A stretch of DNA of 64,000 nucleotides from Sutcliffiella horikoshii DSM 8719 (GCA_001648575.1 LQXN01000060.1:62001-126000); one strand, 5' to 3'; positions 34,940-44,827 are shown, numbered from the stretch's first letter. Numbers and translations: made by a program. Notes: a model not told the origin generated them from the letters alone.

Positions 34940-35148
34940 CAGTGTGTAGACAAAGCTCTTTTCGAGTTATAAATTCCCTGTTGATCGCAGTGGAAGGAGC
35001 GAAGACTCCTGCGGGAGGAAGGGACAGGTAAGACCCCGCAACGGAGTGAGGAGGCTTACGGACCGCCCGCTGGAAAGCGAAGCTCCTGCAATGGAGATCA
35101 ACTGTTTTAACAAATAACCTAACTAATTTATAGTTTGTCAACAGTCTG
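34940..35148. repeat. Family A element, copy 3
   Basis: Ends AGTGTGTAGACAAA and TTTGTCAACAGTCT, palindromic core from GTTGATC to GATCAAC. It lies between the yunC terminator copies and upstream of the HD-GYP gene, whose promoter must be in 34777-34913 or in the element itself. Confidence 0.92.
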
Positions 35149-35178
35149 AAGTACCACCCTTTACGGTGGTACTTTTAT
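35149..35178 (-). terminator. Terminator hairpin, second copy (yunC side)
   Basis: AAGTACCACC CTTTAC GGTGGTACTTTT. On the minus strand, transcripts from yunC reach this copy first. Confidence 0.8.
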
Positions 35179-35256
35179 CAAAGTCGGCTTGTATGGATAC
35201 TTACAGACTATATGAAAGGGTAAGTCTAGCAGTTAAAGCAGCCGCTTTATCCTCTT

Positions 35257-35559
35257 TTACAACATTTTCAATAATGCATCCTTCCCCGCCATGCCTACCG
35301 TAATACCTAAATTCTCTGCCTCATACGTAATGGATTCCAAAGGGGCCTCTATCAATTGCTCAATGGTTCGCACTCCAACTGCCCGCCCTGCAATAATTTT
35401 ACGTTCCTTCAGCTTGGCATTCAACAAGCCAACATCCAGGGCACCACACATGATGTAACCCTTGTCACTGGTGACTGCCATAAAATTTGTTTTCGGTAAT
35501 CGCACTGTAATCGCAGTAAACGTATGGCCTTCGATTGTAATTGGTGTCATTTCAATCAT
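35257..35559 (-). CDS. yunC: YunC-like DUF1805 protein
   Basis: 100 residues: IEGHTFTAITVRLPKTNFMAV, then GYIMCGALDVGLLNAKLKERKIIAGRAVGVR. A small beta-sheet protein of the DUF1805 family with unknown function; the Cys in MCGALD is conserved in memory of the family. It follows yunD by 67 nt on the same strand, as in B. subtilis. Confidence 0.88.
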   Translation of the reverse strand: MIEMTPITIEGHTFTAITVRLPKTNFMAVTSDKGYIMCGALDVGLLNAKLKERKIIAGRAVGVRTIEQLIEAPLESITYEAENLGITVGMAGKDALLKML

Positions 35560-35626
35560 AGATTTTTGTCACGCTCCCTTCCCATAACAATTTATGTGAT
35601 GTAATGGAAAGGGTGTGAAAAATAGG

Positions 35627-36994
35627 TTATTTTCCCGAAAAGGAATGTGCCAGTACATCCCGGAGGAGTTCTGGTAAAAAGAATTTCTTCTCCTTTGCCC
35701 GGATGATGCTTGGATACATCCTGCCAAATGTAAACATATCAATGGTTCCGACTGTAACCATATCGGAGGATTTCAAAAGTCTATCTCCTATATAAATAGC
35801 TGTGATCTGCACTGTGCCGTCAGAGATATGTTCTTGATCGAAGTGGACACCGTTGAATGCCATCTTGCCCATGACTTCCCCCCGGAAACCAAGTCCTTTG
35901 ACCCGCAGCTGCTCCATTTCCGGATGGAGGGCTTGTTGTACCACCTCTCTGAGTTCCTCACCCGTCAAGGCGACTCGGCAAGGATTTATAGGATGGGGGC
36001 AGATTCGATGTAGCACTTCATGTGTAACATCCCCTTCTTCAAGACCGTCCAATAGAACCCCAGAATTGACCATCCCGATATCGGCCTGGCACCATTTCCG
36101 CAACCTAGCCGCAAGGAAATCGGGAAAAGCAGAAGGCGCAAACCATTCTACCGGTAATGGTTGTTCAATTCTACCGATCCTCTTATTCAGCGTCTGTTCT
36201 GCAGTTTGCTGCATTTCTTTTATCAAATCGACAATTTCCTTAGCTGGTTCATAGAGTTCCAACTTATGAAGTTTTGCAGTGGCTTCAACAAGTGACCTTG
36301 CTTCTCTATCATATATAAGGTCTACCTGACCGATATATTGTCCATATTTCCCTGCTCCGCAAATGAGCGTATCACCTATGAATCTTCCATCAGGTAACAC
36401 ATGATGGGTATGTCCCCCAAGAATCACATCTATTTCTGGAAACCTCCTTGCAAGCTCCTCATCATCCGATATACCAAGATGAGAGAGGACCACGATAATG
36501 TCAGCCTTTTCTTTTAATTCCGGAAGATATTTTTCCAAAATAGTATAAGGATCTTCTATTTTCCAGCCGAGCAAAGAGTAGAAATGCTGATAGAATACTG
36601 TCACACCGAAAAAAGCAACATTGATACCATCCATGTCTTTCACTTCATAAGGCTTCACCCATTGAGGATAGCCACCATCCTCTTCAAATAGATTGGCTGC
36701 CAGCACAGGGAATTCCGCTTCTTCATAGAGCTCCGATAGTCCTTGATGGTCAAGTGTAATCCCTTCATTATTTCCAAAAGTGACAAAGTCATAGCGAAGC
36801 TTGTTTAATAATGCCGTATTTGCTTTACCACCGGTAGCTTCCGTAATCGGATGGAAACGGTCCATATTATCACCTATATCGACAAGTGCCGAGGGATGTG
36901 TGGAAGCCTGTTCCTTCAAAAAAGCGGCCAACTTTGGGTAGGCGTCAAAATGACTGTGTATATCGTTTGTATGTAAAATTCTAATTTGCTGCAC
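35627..36994 (-). CDS. yunD: YunD, bifunctional metallophosphatase/5'-nucleotidase
   Basis: 455 residues. Metal-site motifs of calcineurin-like phosphatases: LHTNDIHSHF near residue 7, VDIGDNMDR near 38, TFGNNEG near 72, VLSHLG near 170 and LGGHTHH near 192. They are followed by the 5'-nucleotidase C-terminal domain (about 270-420). It has no signal peptide, so it is cytoplasmic, unlike secreted UshA-type enzymes. GTG start behind AGAGGAGAG. Likely cotranscribed with yunF upstream (14 nt apart). Confidence 0.92.
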   Translation of the reverse strand: MQQIRILHTNDIHSHFDAYPKLAAFLKEQASTHPSALVDIGDNMDRFHPITEATGGKANTALLNKLRYDFVTFGNNEGITLDHQGLSELYEEAEFPVLAANLFEEDGGYPQWVKPYEVKDMDGINVAFFGVTVFYQHFYSLLGWKIEDPYTILEKYLPELKEKADIIVVLSHLGISDDEELARRFPEIDVILGGHTHHVLPDGRFIGDTLICGAGKYGQYIGQVDLIYDREARSLVEATAKLHKLELYEPAKEIVDLIKEMQQTAEQTLNKRIGRIEQPLPVEWFAPSAFPDFLAARLRKWCQADIGMVNSGVLLDGLEEGDVTHEVLHRICPHPINPCRVALTGEELREVVQQALHPEMEQLRVKGLGFRGEVMGKMAFNGVHFDQEHISDGTVQITAIYIGDRLLKSSDMVTVGTIDMFTFGRMYPSIIRAKEKKFFLPELLRDVLAHSFSGK

Positions 36995-37008
36995 ACCGGT
37001 TCTCTCCT

Positions 37009-37857
37009 CTAAAATAAATCTAATTGCTTCGGGGCCAAGCCCGTATACTCTAGTCCCAACAGGTCGATCATCTGCTTGGCATTCCCAGCAGCATGGCCAC
37101 CAGAATTATTGTTGAATAGCATAAACACATTTTGGGATGACGAGGTAAGTTTCTCCAAGTTCTTTTTCCATCCCAACAGCTCTTCCTTGTTATAGTCATA
37201 CAGATAGCGGACCTCCCGCCAGTCCTTCCCTGTTACAGACTTTGTCCAGCCATGAATGTTGCGGCCGTGCAGGCGTACAAGGGTATTGTCCGGATCTGTC
37301 GGGTGCAATACAGTCGGAATTGAACCAGTTCCTGCTTGCGGCTCATCACAGATGCTATGGATCCAGCCTTCCTCTTCCATAAACGTGAGTGTCCTGTCAT
37401 GGTAGGCCGGCTGAAACCAGCTCTGGTTGCGAAATTCCAGTGCTACCTTTGTATCACCCATCTGTTCCTTGCACCATCTTAAATAGTCGACATTCTCCTT
37501 TTTGCATTCAAACCATGGGGGGAATTGAAATAGGACCATTGCCAACTTCCCTGCATTTTCGTATGGCATTAGAGATTCCTTAAAGGCTGTGAACATCAAT
37601 TCTTTCGAGTCAAAAGGAATCTCCCCCCGTTGATGTCCAGTCATTCCTTGATATGCTTTCACTATGAATCGGAAGCTGTCAGGGGTACTCGCCACCCACT
37701 TTTCGACGTTCCTCGTCGGCTGGATGGCGTAAAAGGAAGCATCTACTTCCACTGAAGGGAAATGCGCCCCATATTCCTGTAACTTATCTTTTGCTGCCAC
37801 TCCCGCAGTATATAACGAATCATGATCTCCCCAGCCTGTCACACCAACATAAATCAT
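37009..37857 (-). CDS. yunF: DUF72 family protein (YunF)
   Basis: 282 residues, DUF72 TIM-barrel-like family: MIYVGVTGWGDHDSLY at the start, FPSVEVDASFYAIQPTRNVE near 35, the VALEFRNQSW block near 140 and FMLFNNNSGGHAAGNAKQM near the end. Function unknown in spite of wide occurrence. ATG at 37857 follows GAGGTGAAACGA, preferred over the in-frame GTG three codons upstream. First gene of yunF-yunD-yunC. Confidence 0.88.
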   Translation of the reverse strand: MIYVGVTGWGDHDSLYTAGVAAKDKLQEYGAHFPSVEVDASFYAIQPTRNVEKWVASTPDSFRFIVKAYQGMTGHQRGEIPFDSKELMFTAFKESLMPYENAGKLAMVLFQFPPWFECKKENVDYLRWCKEQMGDTKVALEFRNQSWFQPAYHDRTLTFMEEEGWIHSICDEPQAGTGSIPTVLHPTDPDNTLVRLHGRNIHGWTKSVTGKDWREVRYLYDYNKEELLGWKKNLEKLTSSSQNVFMLFNNNSGGHAAGNAKQMIDLLGLEYTGLAPKQLDLF

Positions 37858-37975
37858 TCGTTTCACCTCATTTTTTTCATTTTATCATAACTGCCTGGAA
37901 TATCTCATGTTTGTAGTGCAGGTTATGGGAGTAATTGGTATGATAAATATAGAATTTAATTTATGCGGAGGACTT

Positions 37976-38629
37976 ATGAAAAACAAAATTGTTGTATTCG
38001 ATTTACTATTTTACTTGGCTTTGCCTTATCTGATCTGGAAATTTGGACAGGAGCCATTAGGGGACTATTACGCCATCCTGCTCTCCACAGCTCCTGGATT
38101 CATTTACACTATTATCCGATTTGCGGTAGAGAGGCAATTTAATGTGACCGGCATGTTCATCATGGTTTCCCTCTTCATAAGTACTTTGGTGGATATCCTC
38201 TCAGGTGATGCATTCACCATGCTGCAAAACTCGGTATATGTGTCAGCTGGATTCGGTTTATTTATACTGGGAACCATGCTTGTAAGGAAGCCATTGGCAT
38301 TATACTTTGGAGCTGATATTGCCTATTTGCAGGGGCAAAAGCGCGAGGACAGTTTAAAGCTTTATCGTCAAAAGAACATTCTTCCTGCCTTTTATTTCAT
38401 TACTGCCATATTTGCCCTCCGGGGACTTTTCGGTGCAGGGTTGAAGTACTATCTCATAGGAGTTTATGGAGTGCAGGGGTATGACAGGATCCTGTTCTTC
38501 ATGAAGGTGAATGGCTGGGTGTTTGGTGCATTGATTGCTGCAGGTTTCATTTATTCCAGTTTGAAAATCAATGAGCATCTGGAGAGCACGAAAATTGTGG
38601 ATACAAAGGATAACAATGTTGCAGGGTAA
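37976..38629 (+). CDS. VC0807-family membrane protein
   Basis: 217 residues with about six membrane segments; FDLLFYLALPYLIWKFGQEP and YYAILLSTAPGFIYTIIRFA are typical of the VC0807 family. No function is established. ATG at 37976 follows GGAGGACTT, while the frame is open to 37907. Monocistronic with its own terminator, convergent with the germination operon. Confidence 0.82.
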   Translation: MKNKIVVFDLLFYLALPYLIWKFGQEPLGDYYAILLSTAPGFIYTIIRFAVERQFNVTGMFIMVSLFISTLVDILSGDAFTMLQNSVYVSAGFGLFILGTMLVRKPLALYFGADIAYLQGQKREDSLKLYRQKNILPAFYFITAIFALRGLFGAGLKYYLIGVYGVQGYDRILFFMKVNGWVFGALIAAGFIYSSLKINEHLESTKIVDTKDNNVAG

Positions 38630-38652
38630 ATACGTTTAAAACATTGGAATGT

Positions 38653-38693
38653 AAAAATGCCTGCAGTGGATTCCATCGGTGCAGGCATTCTTA
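38653..38693. terminator. Bidirectional terminator
   Basis: AATGCCTGCA / TGCAGGCATT with A-run left and T-run right, between the VC0807 gene and the germination operon. Confidence 0.85.
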
Positions 38694-38717
38694 AAAGGCA
38701 CAAAACATTAACTATTG

Positions 38718-39797
38718 TCATGACTCCTTACCAGAAGGCATCTTTAGATTCCCTTCATTCTGTATATTAATTTTAATATCTTGTTTAAAGACTAATTCTG
38801 GATAATACTTCGACCGCCATCCTTTTAGTTCCTTTCTGGATATCTCTTTCCTGAAGAATTGACCGATTCCAAGGATATCCGCTTCCCTGGACTGGATTTT
38901 CGAAAACATTATTTCGTACCTTTCCTGTAGTAAAGCAGTCAATGACTTCTTTATTTCTTCACTTGAAGCCTCTTCCCTTGTTTCCAATACCATAACATTC
39001 AACTGTAGTGTGGAATGAAAATATGGCCTGCCGTTTACCATTTTACTCTCATGATTCATTCTGTTTCCTAAAATCATGACACTTCCTTCATCCAACACTT
39101 CAATTTTCCCTTGATTGCTTTCATCATTAAATGCGTTGTATAGCAATGTTTCATTGGTGTCTAACACATCCACCATTTTACCGTTCTTTATGACTGCCCC
39201 ACCGACAAATTCACAGATAGAATCATTATCTTTGCTTATCATGGCAATGGAAACGTCTTTCGTATAGGAATGGATGCTATGATAGACTTGCCATACCCTT
39301 GTAAGCGGGATTTGCGGATTCCACCCGGCATTCTTTTCAAAAAAATCCAAGAGCACCGTTTCTTCAGCATGTTCCTGGTTCTCCAAAGCAGAAAAGAAAT
39401 TTTCTATATCATTCTGACTTATAGCAAGCAGCGCTTTGGAAGGAACATCCCTTGACCTCATGAAACCGGAAATTAAATCTTTCATTCCTTCCTCAGCCAA
39501 TTTTCTATCGACAACGATTACTTTTGTATGCAAAAGGTCGATGTCGCTCTCCAAATTTGCACTCATTTTATCAATAATTTGGTTGATTGTGCTGCCAGTC
39601 TCACTCACGATAGTCGTTTGCATTACTCCCCCTGTTGTTTTTGGTATCTGCAAAAACAACTTATAATCCTCTTGATTCTTGGTGATACCTAAAACCACTG
39701 GCATCATCCTATGGTTTATATCCTTATTATCCCAGCAACCGGTCAGGCCAAGAATAAACACTAGCGATAAACAAAGTCCCAACTTTCTAGACACCAT
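38718..39797 (-). CDS. Ger(x)C-type spore germination lipoprotein
   Basis: 359 residues. Signal peptide with lipobox LGLTGC near residue 20, then the GerC N-terminal domain (CWDNKDINHRMMPVVLGI). It is the lipoprotein subunit of nutrient germinant receptors in the spore inner membrane. The ATG follows GGGGGGAGC and lies 10 nt inside the upstream gerB-type gene, so the three genes are coupled. Which nutrient it senses cannot be read. Confidence 0.92.
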   Translation of the reverse strand: MVSRKLGLCLSLVFILGLTGCWDNKDINHRMMPVVLGITKNQEDYKLFLQIPKTTGGVMQTTIVSETGSTINQIIDKMSANLESDIDLLHTKVIVVDRKLAEEGMKDLISGFMRSRDVPSKALLAISQNDIENFFSALENQEHAEETVLLDFFEKNAGWNPQIPLTRVWQVYHSIHSYTKDVSIAMISKDNDSICEFVGGAVIKNGKMVDVLDTNETLLYNAFNDESNQGKIEVLDEGSVMILGNRMNHESKMVNGRPYFHSTLQLNVMVLETREEASSEEIKKSLTALLQERYEIMFSKIQSREADILGIGQFFRKEISRKELKGWRSKYYPELVFKQDIKINIQNEGNLKMPSGKES

Positions 39798-40869
39798 GCT
39801 CCCCCCCTTTTTTTGACAGCAACCCAATGCACAACAATGATATAGGTACAGTTATAAGGACATAAAATCTCAAAAAGGTATTCCAGCTAAAAAGCATTTC
39901 AACATCACTCCAGTTAGGAATGAACAGGCAGGTTATAAAAATGGAACACGTAAAAAAGATAACAAGGAAAGATGGCCTTGCAACAGGAATAAAGGTATGG
40001 GCGATTCTTACAGCTTTCCACATTACTAAAGAAAGGAACAACATGATGAACGTTATTAAACTCAATAAGAAAAAAATCGTGACACGATCAAACATTAACC
40101 AAGTTATGTTTATAGCATCCAAAGTCATTACAAAAGGAAAGAAAAAAGTCGATGAAGTAGCCTGCCCATAAGTCAGGATCGGAACATAGACAGATAGGAA
40201 GAAGCTAGGGACAACTAAAGCTATTGCCAGAAAAACTTTCTTTTTCTGATAAGAGAAGTAGGGTTGTACAAAACCGAGGAACAAGTAGCCACCTCCAATG
40301 GCAAAAAAACTATTGAGAAAATCCTGCTTTTTGATGAAGGAAAAGTCAGAATTCCAAACAGGATAGATGTAATTCCAATCAACATTTTGAAAGGAGAACA
40401 CCATGACAAAGATTATAAGAGGTAAAAATAGATAGGCAATCACAATCCCAGTCCTAAAGATCGTTTCTACTCCTTTAATGGCCATATAACATGTGATGAC
40501 CAATAGTAAAAGCATGATGGCCCAGAGCGGGGTATTAGATAAAAATACAATGGTGATGATTTCAGAATAGGCGCGGATCGAAATGATGATTGCCATTATG
40601 AAATATGCAAAAATCGGGAGAAGGAAGAATATCTTTAATAATGTGCCTGCTTTTGCTTTCGTATAAATCTGGATGATATCCTTGCCAGGAAAAAATGATA
40701 GCCCCTTCAAGTACAGACAGACAACCAAGATATGAAACAATACTCCTGTAAAGATTGGTATCCAATGCGCCTCATCCGTACTACTTATGATATTTGCAGG
40801 GTAAAGAAAGAAGATCAACCCCATATGAGTCAACAAATAAATACAAACTACTTGCCAGCTTTTATCCAC
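39787..40869 (-). CDS. GerB-type germinant receptor permease subunit
   Basis: About 360 residues with ten hydrophobic segments, the amino-acid/polyamine transporter-like GerAB fold (PF03845). It overlaps both neighbours (8 nt with the A subunit gene, 11 nt with the C subunit gene). GTG start at 40869 behind AAAGGGTGG; an upstream GTG at 40881 is also in frame. Subunit B is thought to bind the germinant in B. subtilis GerA. Confidence 0.9.
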   Translation of the reverse strand: MDKSWQVVCIYLLTHMGLIFFLYPANIISSTDEAHWIPIFTGVLFHILVVCLYLKGLSFFPGKDIIQIYTKAKAGTLLKIFFLLPIFAYFIMAIIISIRAYSEIITIVFLSNTPLWAIMLLLLVITCYMAIKGVETIFRTGIVIAYLFLPLIIFVMVFSFQNVDWNYIYPVWNSDFSFIKKQDFLNSFFAIGGGYLFLGFVQPYFSYQKKKVFLAIALVVPSFFLSVYVPILTYGQATSSTFFFPFVMTLDAINITWLMFDRVTIFFLLSLITFIMLFLSLVMWKAVRIAHTFIPVARPSFLVIFFTCSIFITCLFIPNWSDVEMLFSWNTFLRFYVLITVPISLLCIGLLSKKGGEHGV

Positions 40870-42196
40870 TGCTTGTACCACCCTTTGAAAAATTCATATT
40901 AAAGTAGGGCACCCCGAGTGTTTTTATACTTGCAAAGTATCCACAAATAAGGAACACTCCTGCCATGATACCAAAAACACCGAATATAGATGCCAAGATC
41001 AAGATCGTATACTTCAACATCCTGATGGTAATTAAGTTTTGATAACCGATAACGGTTGCATTCGCAATGGTCGTTGCCGCTAACACAATGATAAGAAGAT
41101 TGCTCACCAACTTTGCATCCACTGCAGCTTGACCAAGGATGATTCCACCTACCATGGTAATGGTAGGACCGATACTTTTGGGCAGGCGGATACTTGCTTC
41201 TACGATTAACTCTAAAATTATCAGCATGAGGATAATTTCCACTAAAGCAGGATATGGAACACCATTTCGGCTTTCGGCAATAGATAAAGCCAATTCTATC
41301 CTTAAGACCTCCGGATTGACTGCAACCAGAGCAACATATAATCCAGGTGCAATCAAGGCAATCATCACACCGATAAATCTTAATAATCGAATGGAAATCG
41401 TAATCGGCATAGGGAAGTTATTATCATTTTCCAGAATAAAAATATCCCAAAAAGTACTGGGCAAAATATAAGCAAACGGAAAACCATCGACAAAAACAAC
41501 CACTCTCCCCTTCAACACACAACTAGCCGCTTGTTGGGGTATTTCTGTTGCATGAATCCTACCTACTGTACTCCAAGGCGATAGCTTCAAAACTTTCATT
41601 AAATCCTGGATAGAATGCAAATCCGTATCAGATCCATTCCCCAGCAATTCTACTGTCTTATGTAAAAGTTTTTCATCTACACTTGCGGCATCATAGCTTA
41701 TGGAAACATTCTTCTTCTGTCTCTTTCCTATCAAAAAATCTTTCACACGCAGTTGATCAGATACTAATCTTTTTCTGAGAATACCAATGTTCACGAGCCT
41801 TTCTTCATTGAAAGAATTTAACGGACCTTGCAAAACACTGCCATTCGTAGGCTGTTCAACCGATCTGCTCAACGGCATTCTGATCGGTTCAATACTAAGC
41901 ATGAAATCTTGATAATCCTCAAAAAATAAGATTAATTCACCTTCTAAAATTGTTGTGATGATTTCATGCTCCTTTGTCATCCTTTTCCCATTACTGACCA
42001 AGTAATCCAGCACTTCCTTTTGCATGAGTGCTGCAGTTGTCACATGTTTTTCAATTAATTCCATTGATTTCGCTGTGTCAATTAAACTCCGTACACCGAT
42101 AACCCCAAAACGAATCTGGTCGAATTTTTCTTCAATAATAAAGAAATCGTCATTATCACCTAATTTATCCTTTAAGGAGCTTAATAGAGAGCCCAT
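40862..42196 (-). CDS. GerA-type germinant receptor subunit A
   Basis: 444 residues. The N-terminal cytoplasmic half carries the GerA domain (RVVVFVDGFPFAYILPSTFW near residue 240); the C-terminal half has four or five membrane helices (FIGVMIALIAPGLYVALVAV, LRIELALSIAESRNGVPYPA). First gene of a complete A-B-C receptor operon. The ATG at 42196 follows AAAGGAAG; an ATG six codons earlier is also open. Confidence 0.92.
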   Translation of the reverse strand: MGSLLSSLKDKLGDNDDFFIIEEKFDQIRFGVIGVRSLIDTAKSMELIEKHVTTAALMQKEVLDYLVSNGKRMTKEHEIITTILEGELILFFEDYQDFMLSIEPIRMPLSRSVEQPTNGSVLQGPLNSFNEERLVNIGILRKRLVSDQLRVKDFLIGKRQKKNVSISYDAASVDEKLLHKTVELLGNGSDTDLHSIQDLMKVLKLSPWSTVGRIHATEIPQQAASCVLKGRVVVFVDGFPFAYILPSTFWDIFILENDNNFPMPITISIRLLRFIGVMIALIAPGLYVALVAVNPEVLRIELALSIAESRNGVPYPALVEIILMLIILELIVEASIRLPKSIGPTITMVGGIILGQAAVDAKLVSNLLIIVLAATTIANATVIGYQNLITIRMLKYTILILASIFGVFGIMAGVFLICGYFASIKTLGVPYFNMNFSKGGTSSG

Positions 42197-42245
42197 ATCA
42201 ATGCTTCCTTTCATCTATATGATTATTTAGAATTACATTTTTTTA

Positions 42246-42279
42246 TCTTATTAGTGTTACCCTGGCGGATTAAAATATG
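42246..42279 (-). promoter_or_regulatory. Weak sigma-G-like promoter of the germination operon
   Basis: On the minus strand ACATAT, a spacer of about 17 nt, then AACACTA, a partial match to the forespore sigma-G consensus. Expected biologically for a germinant receptor, but the match is poor. Confidence 0.25.
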
Positions 42280-42421
42280 TAGAAGGATCGTTTCTCATGA
42301 AAAGTAATAAATATCTTTAATACATTAAAAATTTATTGTTTATCAATATATTTTATGTTAAATTCAATAAATAGCCACAGTGATCTGTGCAGTAAATTAA
42401 TAAATTAAGTGAGGTGCGACT

Positions 42422-42901
42422 ATGCTCCGTGAAACAATTTTTTTAAAGCTTGCTGTTTTACTTATCGGGACCCCTGTCCTTGCTTTATGCATATTCTGGC
42501 TCCCCTGGTTTTCTCGGGAAGCAGCAGAACAATATCCAAAACTGGCATTTTTGCAATATCCGTTTTTAATTGGTGTTTATATAACCGCCATTGCGTTTTT
42601 CATGGCTCTATATCAAGCATTGAAGCTGTTAAGCTATATTGATAAAAACAATGCATTTTCCGATCTGTCTGTAAAAGCGTTAAAAACAATCAAATATTGT
42701 GCAATAATCATCAGTGGCTTATACGTTGTATTTCTCCCGCTCTTCTACTTCATCGGTGAGATCGACGATGCCCCTGGTATCATCGTACTTGGCTTGGTCA
42801 TTATTTTTGCTTCTGCAGTGATTGCCGTCTTTGCAGCGGTTCTCCAAAAGCTTTTGAAAAATGCCATTGAAATAAAATCAGAAAATGATTTAACGGTCTG
42901 A
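42422..42901 (+). CDS. DUF2975 membrane protein
   Basis: 159 residues with four membrane segments (LAVLLIGTPVLALCIFWLPW; FLIGVYITAIAFFMALYQAL; CAIIISGLYVVFLPLFYF; VLGLVIIFASAVIAVFAAVL), matching DUF2975. In Firmicutes this family is nearly always followed by a YozG-like HTH gene, as here 10 nt downstream. The pair behaves like a membrane protein and its regulator; role unknown. The AGTGAGGTG site precedes the ATG. Confidence 0.85.
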   Translation: MLRETIFLKLAVLLIGTPVLALCIFWLPWFSREAAEQYPKLAFLQYPFLIGVYITAIAFFMALYQALKLLSYIDKNNAFSDLSVKALKTIKYCAIIISGLYVVFLPLFYFIGEIDDAPGIIVLGLVIIFASAVIAVFAAVLQKLLKNAIEIKSENDLTV

Positions 42902-42910
42902 GGTGAAAAC

Positions 42911-43138
42911 ATGGCGATTATAATAAATGTTGATGTAATGTTAGCAAAACGGAAAATGAGTGTTACCGAACTATCTGATAGAGTAGGCATCACGATGGCA
43001 AATCTGTCTATTTTAAAAAATGGGAAAGCAAAGGCCATTCGTTTCTCGACTTTAGAGGGCATATGTAAGGCGTTGGATTGCCAGCCCGGAGACATTCTAG
43101 AATATAGTAGCGATGATGAGGAAATTCAAAATGGCTAG
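42911..43138 (+). CDS. YozG-like XRE-family HTH regulator
   Basis: 75 residues, almost all HTH (MLAKRKMSVTELSDRVGITM, NLSILKNGKAKAIRFSTL). The C-terminal CKALDCQPGDILEY is typical of small Cro/CI-type proteins of the YozG group. Paired with the DUF2975 gene, probably autoregulating that operon. The next gene's open frame begins inside its end. Confidence 0.9.
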   Translation: MAIIINVDVMLAKRKMSVTELSDRVGITMANLSILKNGKAKAIRFSTLEGICKALDCQPGDILEYSSDDEEIQNG

Positions 43139-43181
43139 GGGCATGGAGCTTGAGTCAGGGATAAAAAAGAAGGAATCTTCC

Positions 43182-43949
43182 ATGGTTGATGCTTTTAAAC
43201 AACTTGTACGGTTTGGCTGGCAACAAGCACTTTCCTGTGTGTTTCCTGTCGTCATATTTGCCTCTCTGGCTTTGACACAAGTAATCCCCCTTCCCTTTTT
43301 ACCACGATATGATTGGCTTTTGCTCATCTGTATTTTGATGCAATGGTGGATGTTACGATCTGGACTTGAAACCCGTGATGAACTAAAAGTCATCACCTTG
43401 TTCCACCTTATTGGCCTGGCTCTTGAAATCTTCAAGGTGCACATGGGATCATGGTCTTATCCAGAGGAAGGTTACTCCAAGGTGTTTGGAGTTCCTTTAT
43501 ATAGCGGATTCATGTATGCAAGTGTTGCAAGTTATCTTTGTCAGGCATGGAGAAGAATGAATGTCGAATTAATCGATTGGCCACCATTTTGGGCAGTGGT
43601 TTCGCTTGCTACGGCCATCTATCTTAATTTCTTCACCCATCATTATTTGATTGATATAAGATGGTGGTTATCTGCATTAGTCATTATCCTGTTTTGGAAA
43701 TCTTGGGTCATTTATGAGGTTGGCGGGATTCGTTATCGTATGCCTATCGCACTTTCCTTTGTGCTCATTGGTTTTTTCATCTGGGTTGCAGAGAATATCG
43801 CCACATTTTTCGGTGCTTGGGAATATCCGAATCAAACAGAAGCATGGAGCCTAGTCCATTTAGGAAAGGTAAGTTCCTGGCTTTTATTGGTGATCGTAAG
43901 CTTTCTCATTGTTGCGACGTTGAAAAGGGTTAAGGGGAAGAAGTTTTAA
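43182..43949 (+). CDS. DUF817 membrane protein
   Basis: 255 residues, about seven membrane helices, DUF817 family (FGWQQALSCVFPVVIFASLAL at the start; HMGSWSYPEEGY and FGAWEYPNQTEAW with conserved aromatic residues). Function unknown. The frame is open from 43113, overlapping the HTH gene; AAGGAATCTTCC before ATG 43182 and the family start favour the shorter form. Probably cotranscribed with the DUF2975-HTH pair. Confidence 0.8.
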   Translation: MVDAFKQLVRFGWQQALSCVFPVVIFASLALTQVIPLPFLPRYDWLLLICILMQWWMLRSGLETRDELKVITLFHLIGLALEIFKVHMGSWSYPEEGYSKVFGVPLYSGFMYASVASYLCQAWRRMNVELIDWPPFWAVVSLATAIYLNFFTHHYLIDIRWWLSALVIILFWKSWVIYEVGGIRYRMPIALSFVLIGFFIWVAENIATFFGAWEYPNQTEAWSLVHLGKVSSWLLLVIVSFLIVATLKRVKGKKF

Positions 43950-43980
43950 GGAGTATGGAAATAAACATTATAGGTGAAAA

Positions 43981-44015
43981 GAGCTTTGGTACAGACTGAT
44001 ACCAAGGCTTTTATT
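43981..44015 (+). terminator. Terminator after the DUF817 gene
   Basis: AGCTTTGGTA / TACCAAGGCTT hairpin followed by TTATTATTTT. Confidence 0.8.
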
Positions 44016-44101
44016 ATTTTAGCTGACAGTAACATTAGTTCAAACTATTGCGACCCTACAACTACAATTTGTAAATTGAAATATTATAAAGCAAAACATC
44101 A

Positions 44102-44827
44102 TTAATCTGACCATAGTTCACTAACCGTTACAAAACGATATCCTTCACTCTGCAGTTTCGGAATCAAGATTTCCACTGCTTCTATTGTTTCCATCCTGTT
44201 TCCACCACCATCATGTAAAAGTATGACATCTCCTGGGTGTATATTTTTCATAATGTGATTTGCTATATTGGAAGCACTTTTACTATCCCAATCCCTGGGA
44301 TCCTGGTGCCATGACCATAATAGTACCTTGTGCTCCAAACCGACGGCCGAATCAATAATATCTTGAGAGAAATATCCCCCCACCGGACGAAAGAATCTAG
44401 GTCTATTCCCTGTTTCTAATAAAAGAATGTTATTTGTTTTTTCAATTTCCTCCACCATTCTTTCAGGTTTAATAGTAGTATCATAGGAATGAGAAAACGT
44501 ATGATTTCCGATTTCATGAGAACCCATGACAATATTTTTGATAATATCAGGATTTTTCTCTACATTGCTTCCAACCACAAAAAATGTCGCTTTTGCATCA
44601 TACTTTTCTAGAATATCCAGAAGTATAGGAGTATAGACTGGGTGTGGCCCATCATCAAAGGTTAGCGCCACAATTTTCTCCTGTGTATTGACTTCCCATA
44701 ATACCTGACCAGTTTTCTCATATTCACTTCTTGTTTTAGTTTCTGCAAATGCAGTTACTTGTAAAAGAATAGAAGTAAATAATAAAAAGAGCGTCATTAA
44801 TACAAATCTTTTTAGAAGTGTTAACAT
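44102..44827 (-). CDS. Secreted polysaccharide deacetylase (NodB domain)
   Basis: 241 residues. Signal peptide FVLMTLFLLFTSILLQVTAFA, then a complete NodB domain: VALTFDDGPHP (catalytic and metal Asp) near residue 55, HEIGNHTFSH (metal His pair) near 103, RFFRPVGGY near 145 and VILLHDGG near 200. It removes acetyl groups from peptidoglycan or another surface glycan; PdaA/PdaB-like roles in sporulation are possible but not shown. ATG follows GGGGGTAAGTCAC; the frame is open to 44923. Confidence 0.9.
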   Translation of the reverse strand: MLTLLKRFVLMTLFLLFTSILLQVTAFAETKTRSEYEKTGQVLWEVNTQEKIVALTFDDGPHPVYTPILLDILEKYDAKATFFVVGSNVEKNPDIIKNIVMGSHEIGNHTFSHSYDTTIKPERMVEEIEKTNNILLLETGNRPRFFRPVGGYFSQDIIDSAVGLEHKVLLWSWHQDPRDWDSKSASNIANHIMKNIHPGDVILLHDGGGNRMETIEAVEILIPKLQSEGYRFVTVSELWSD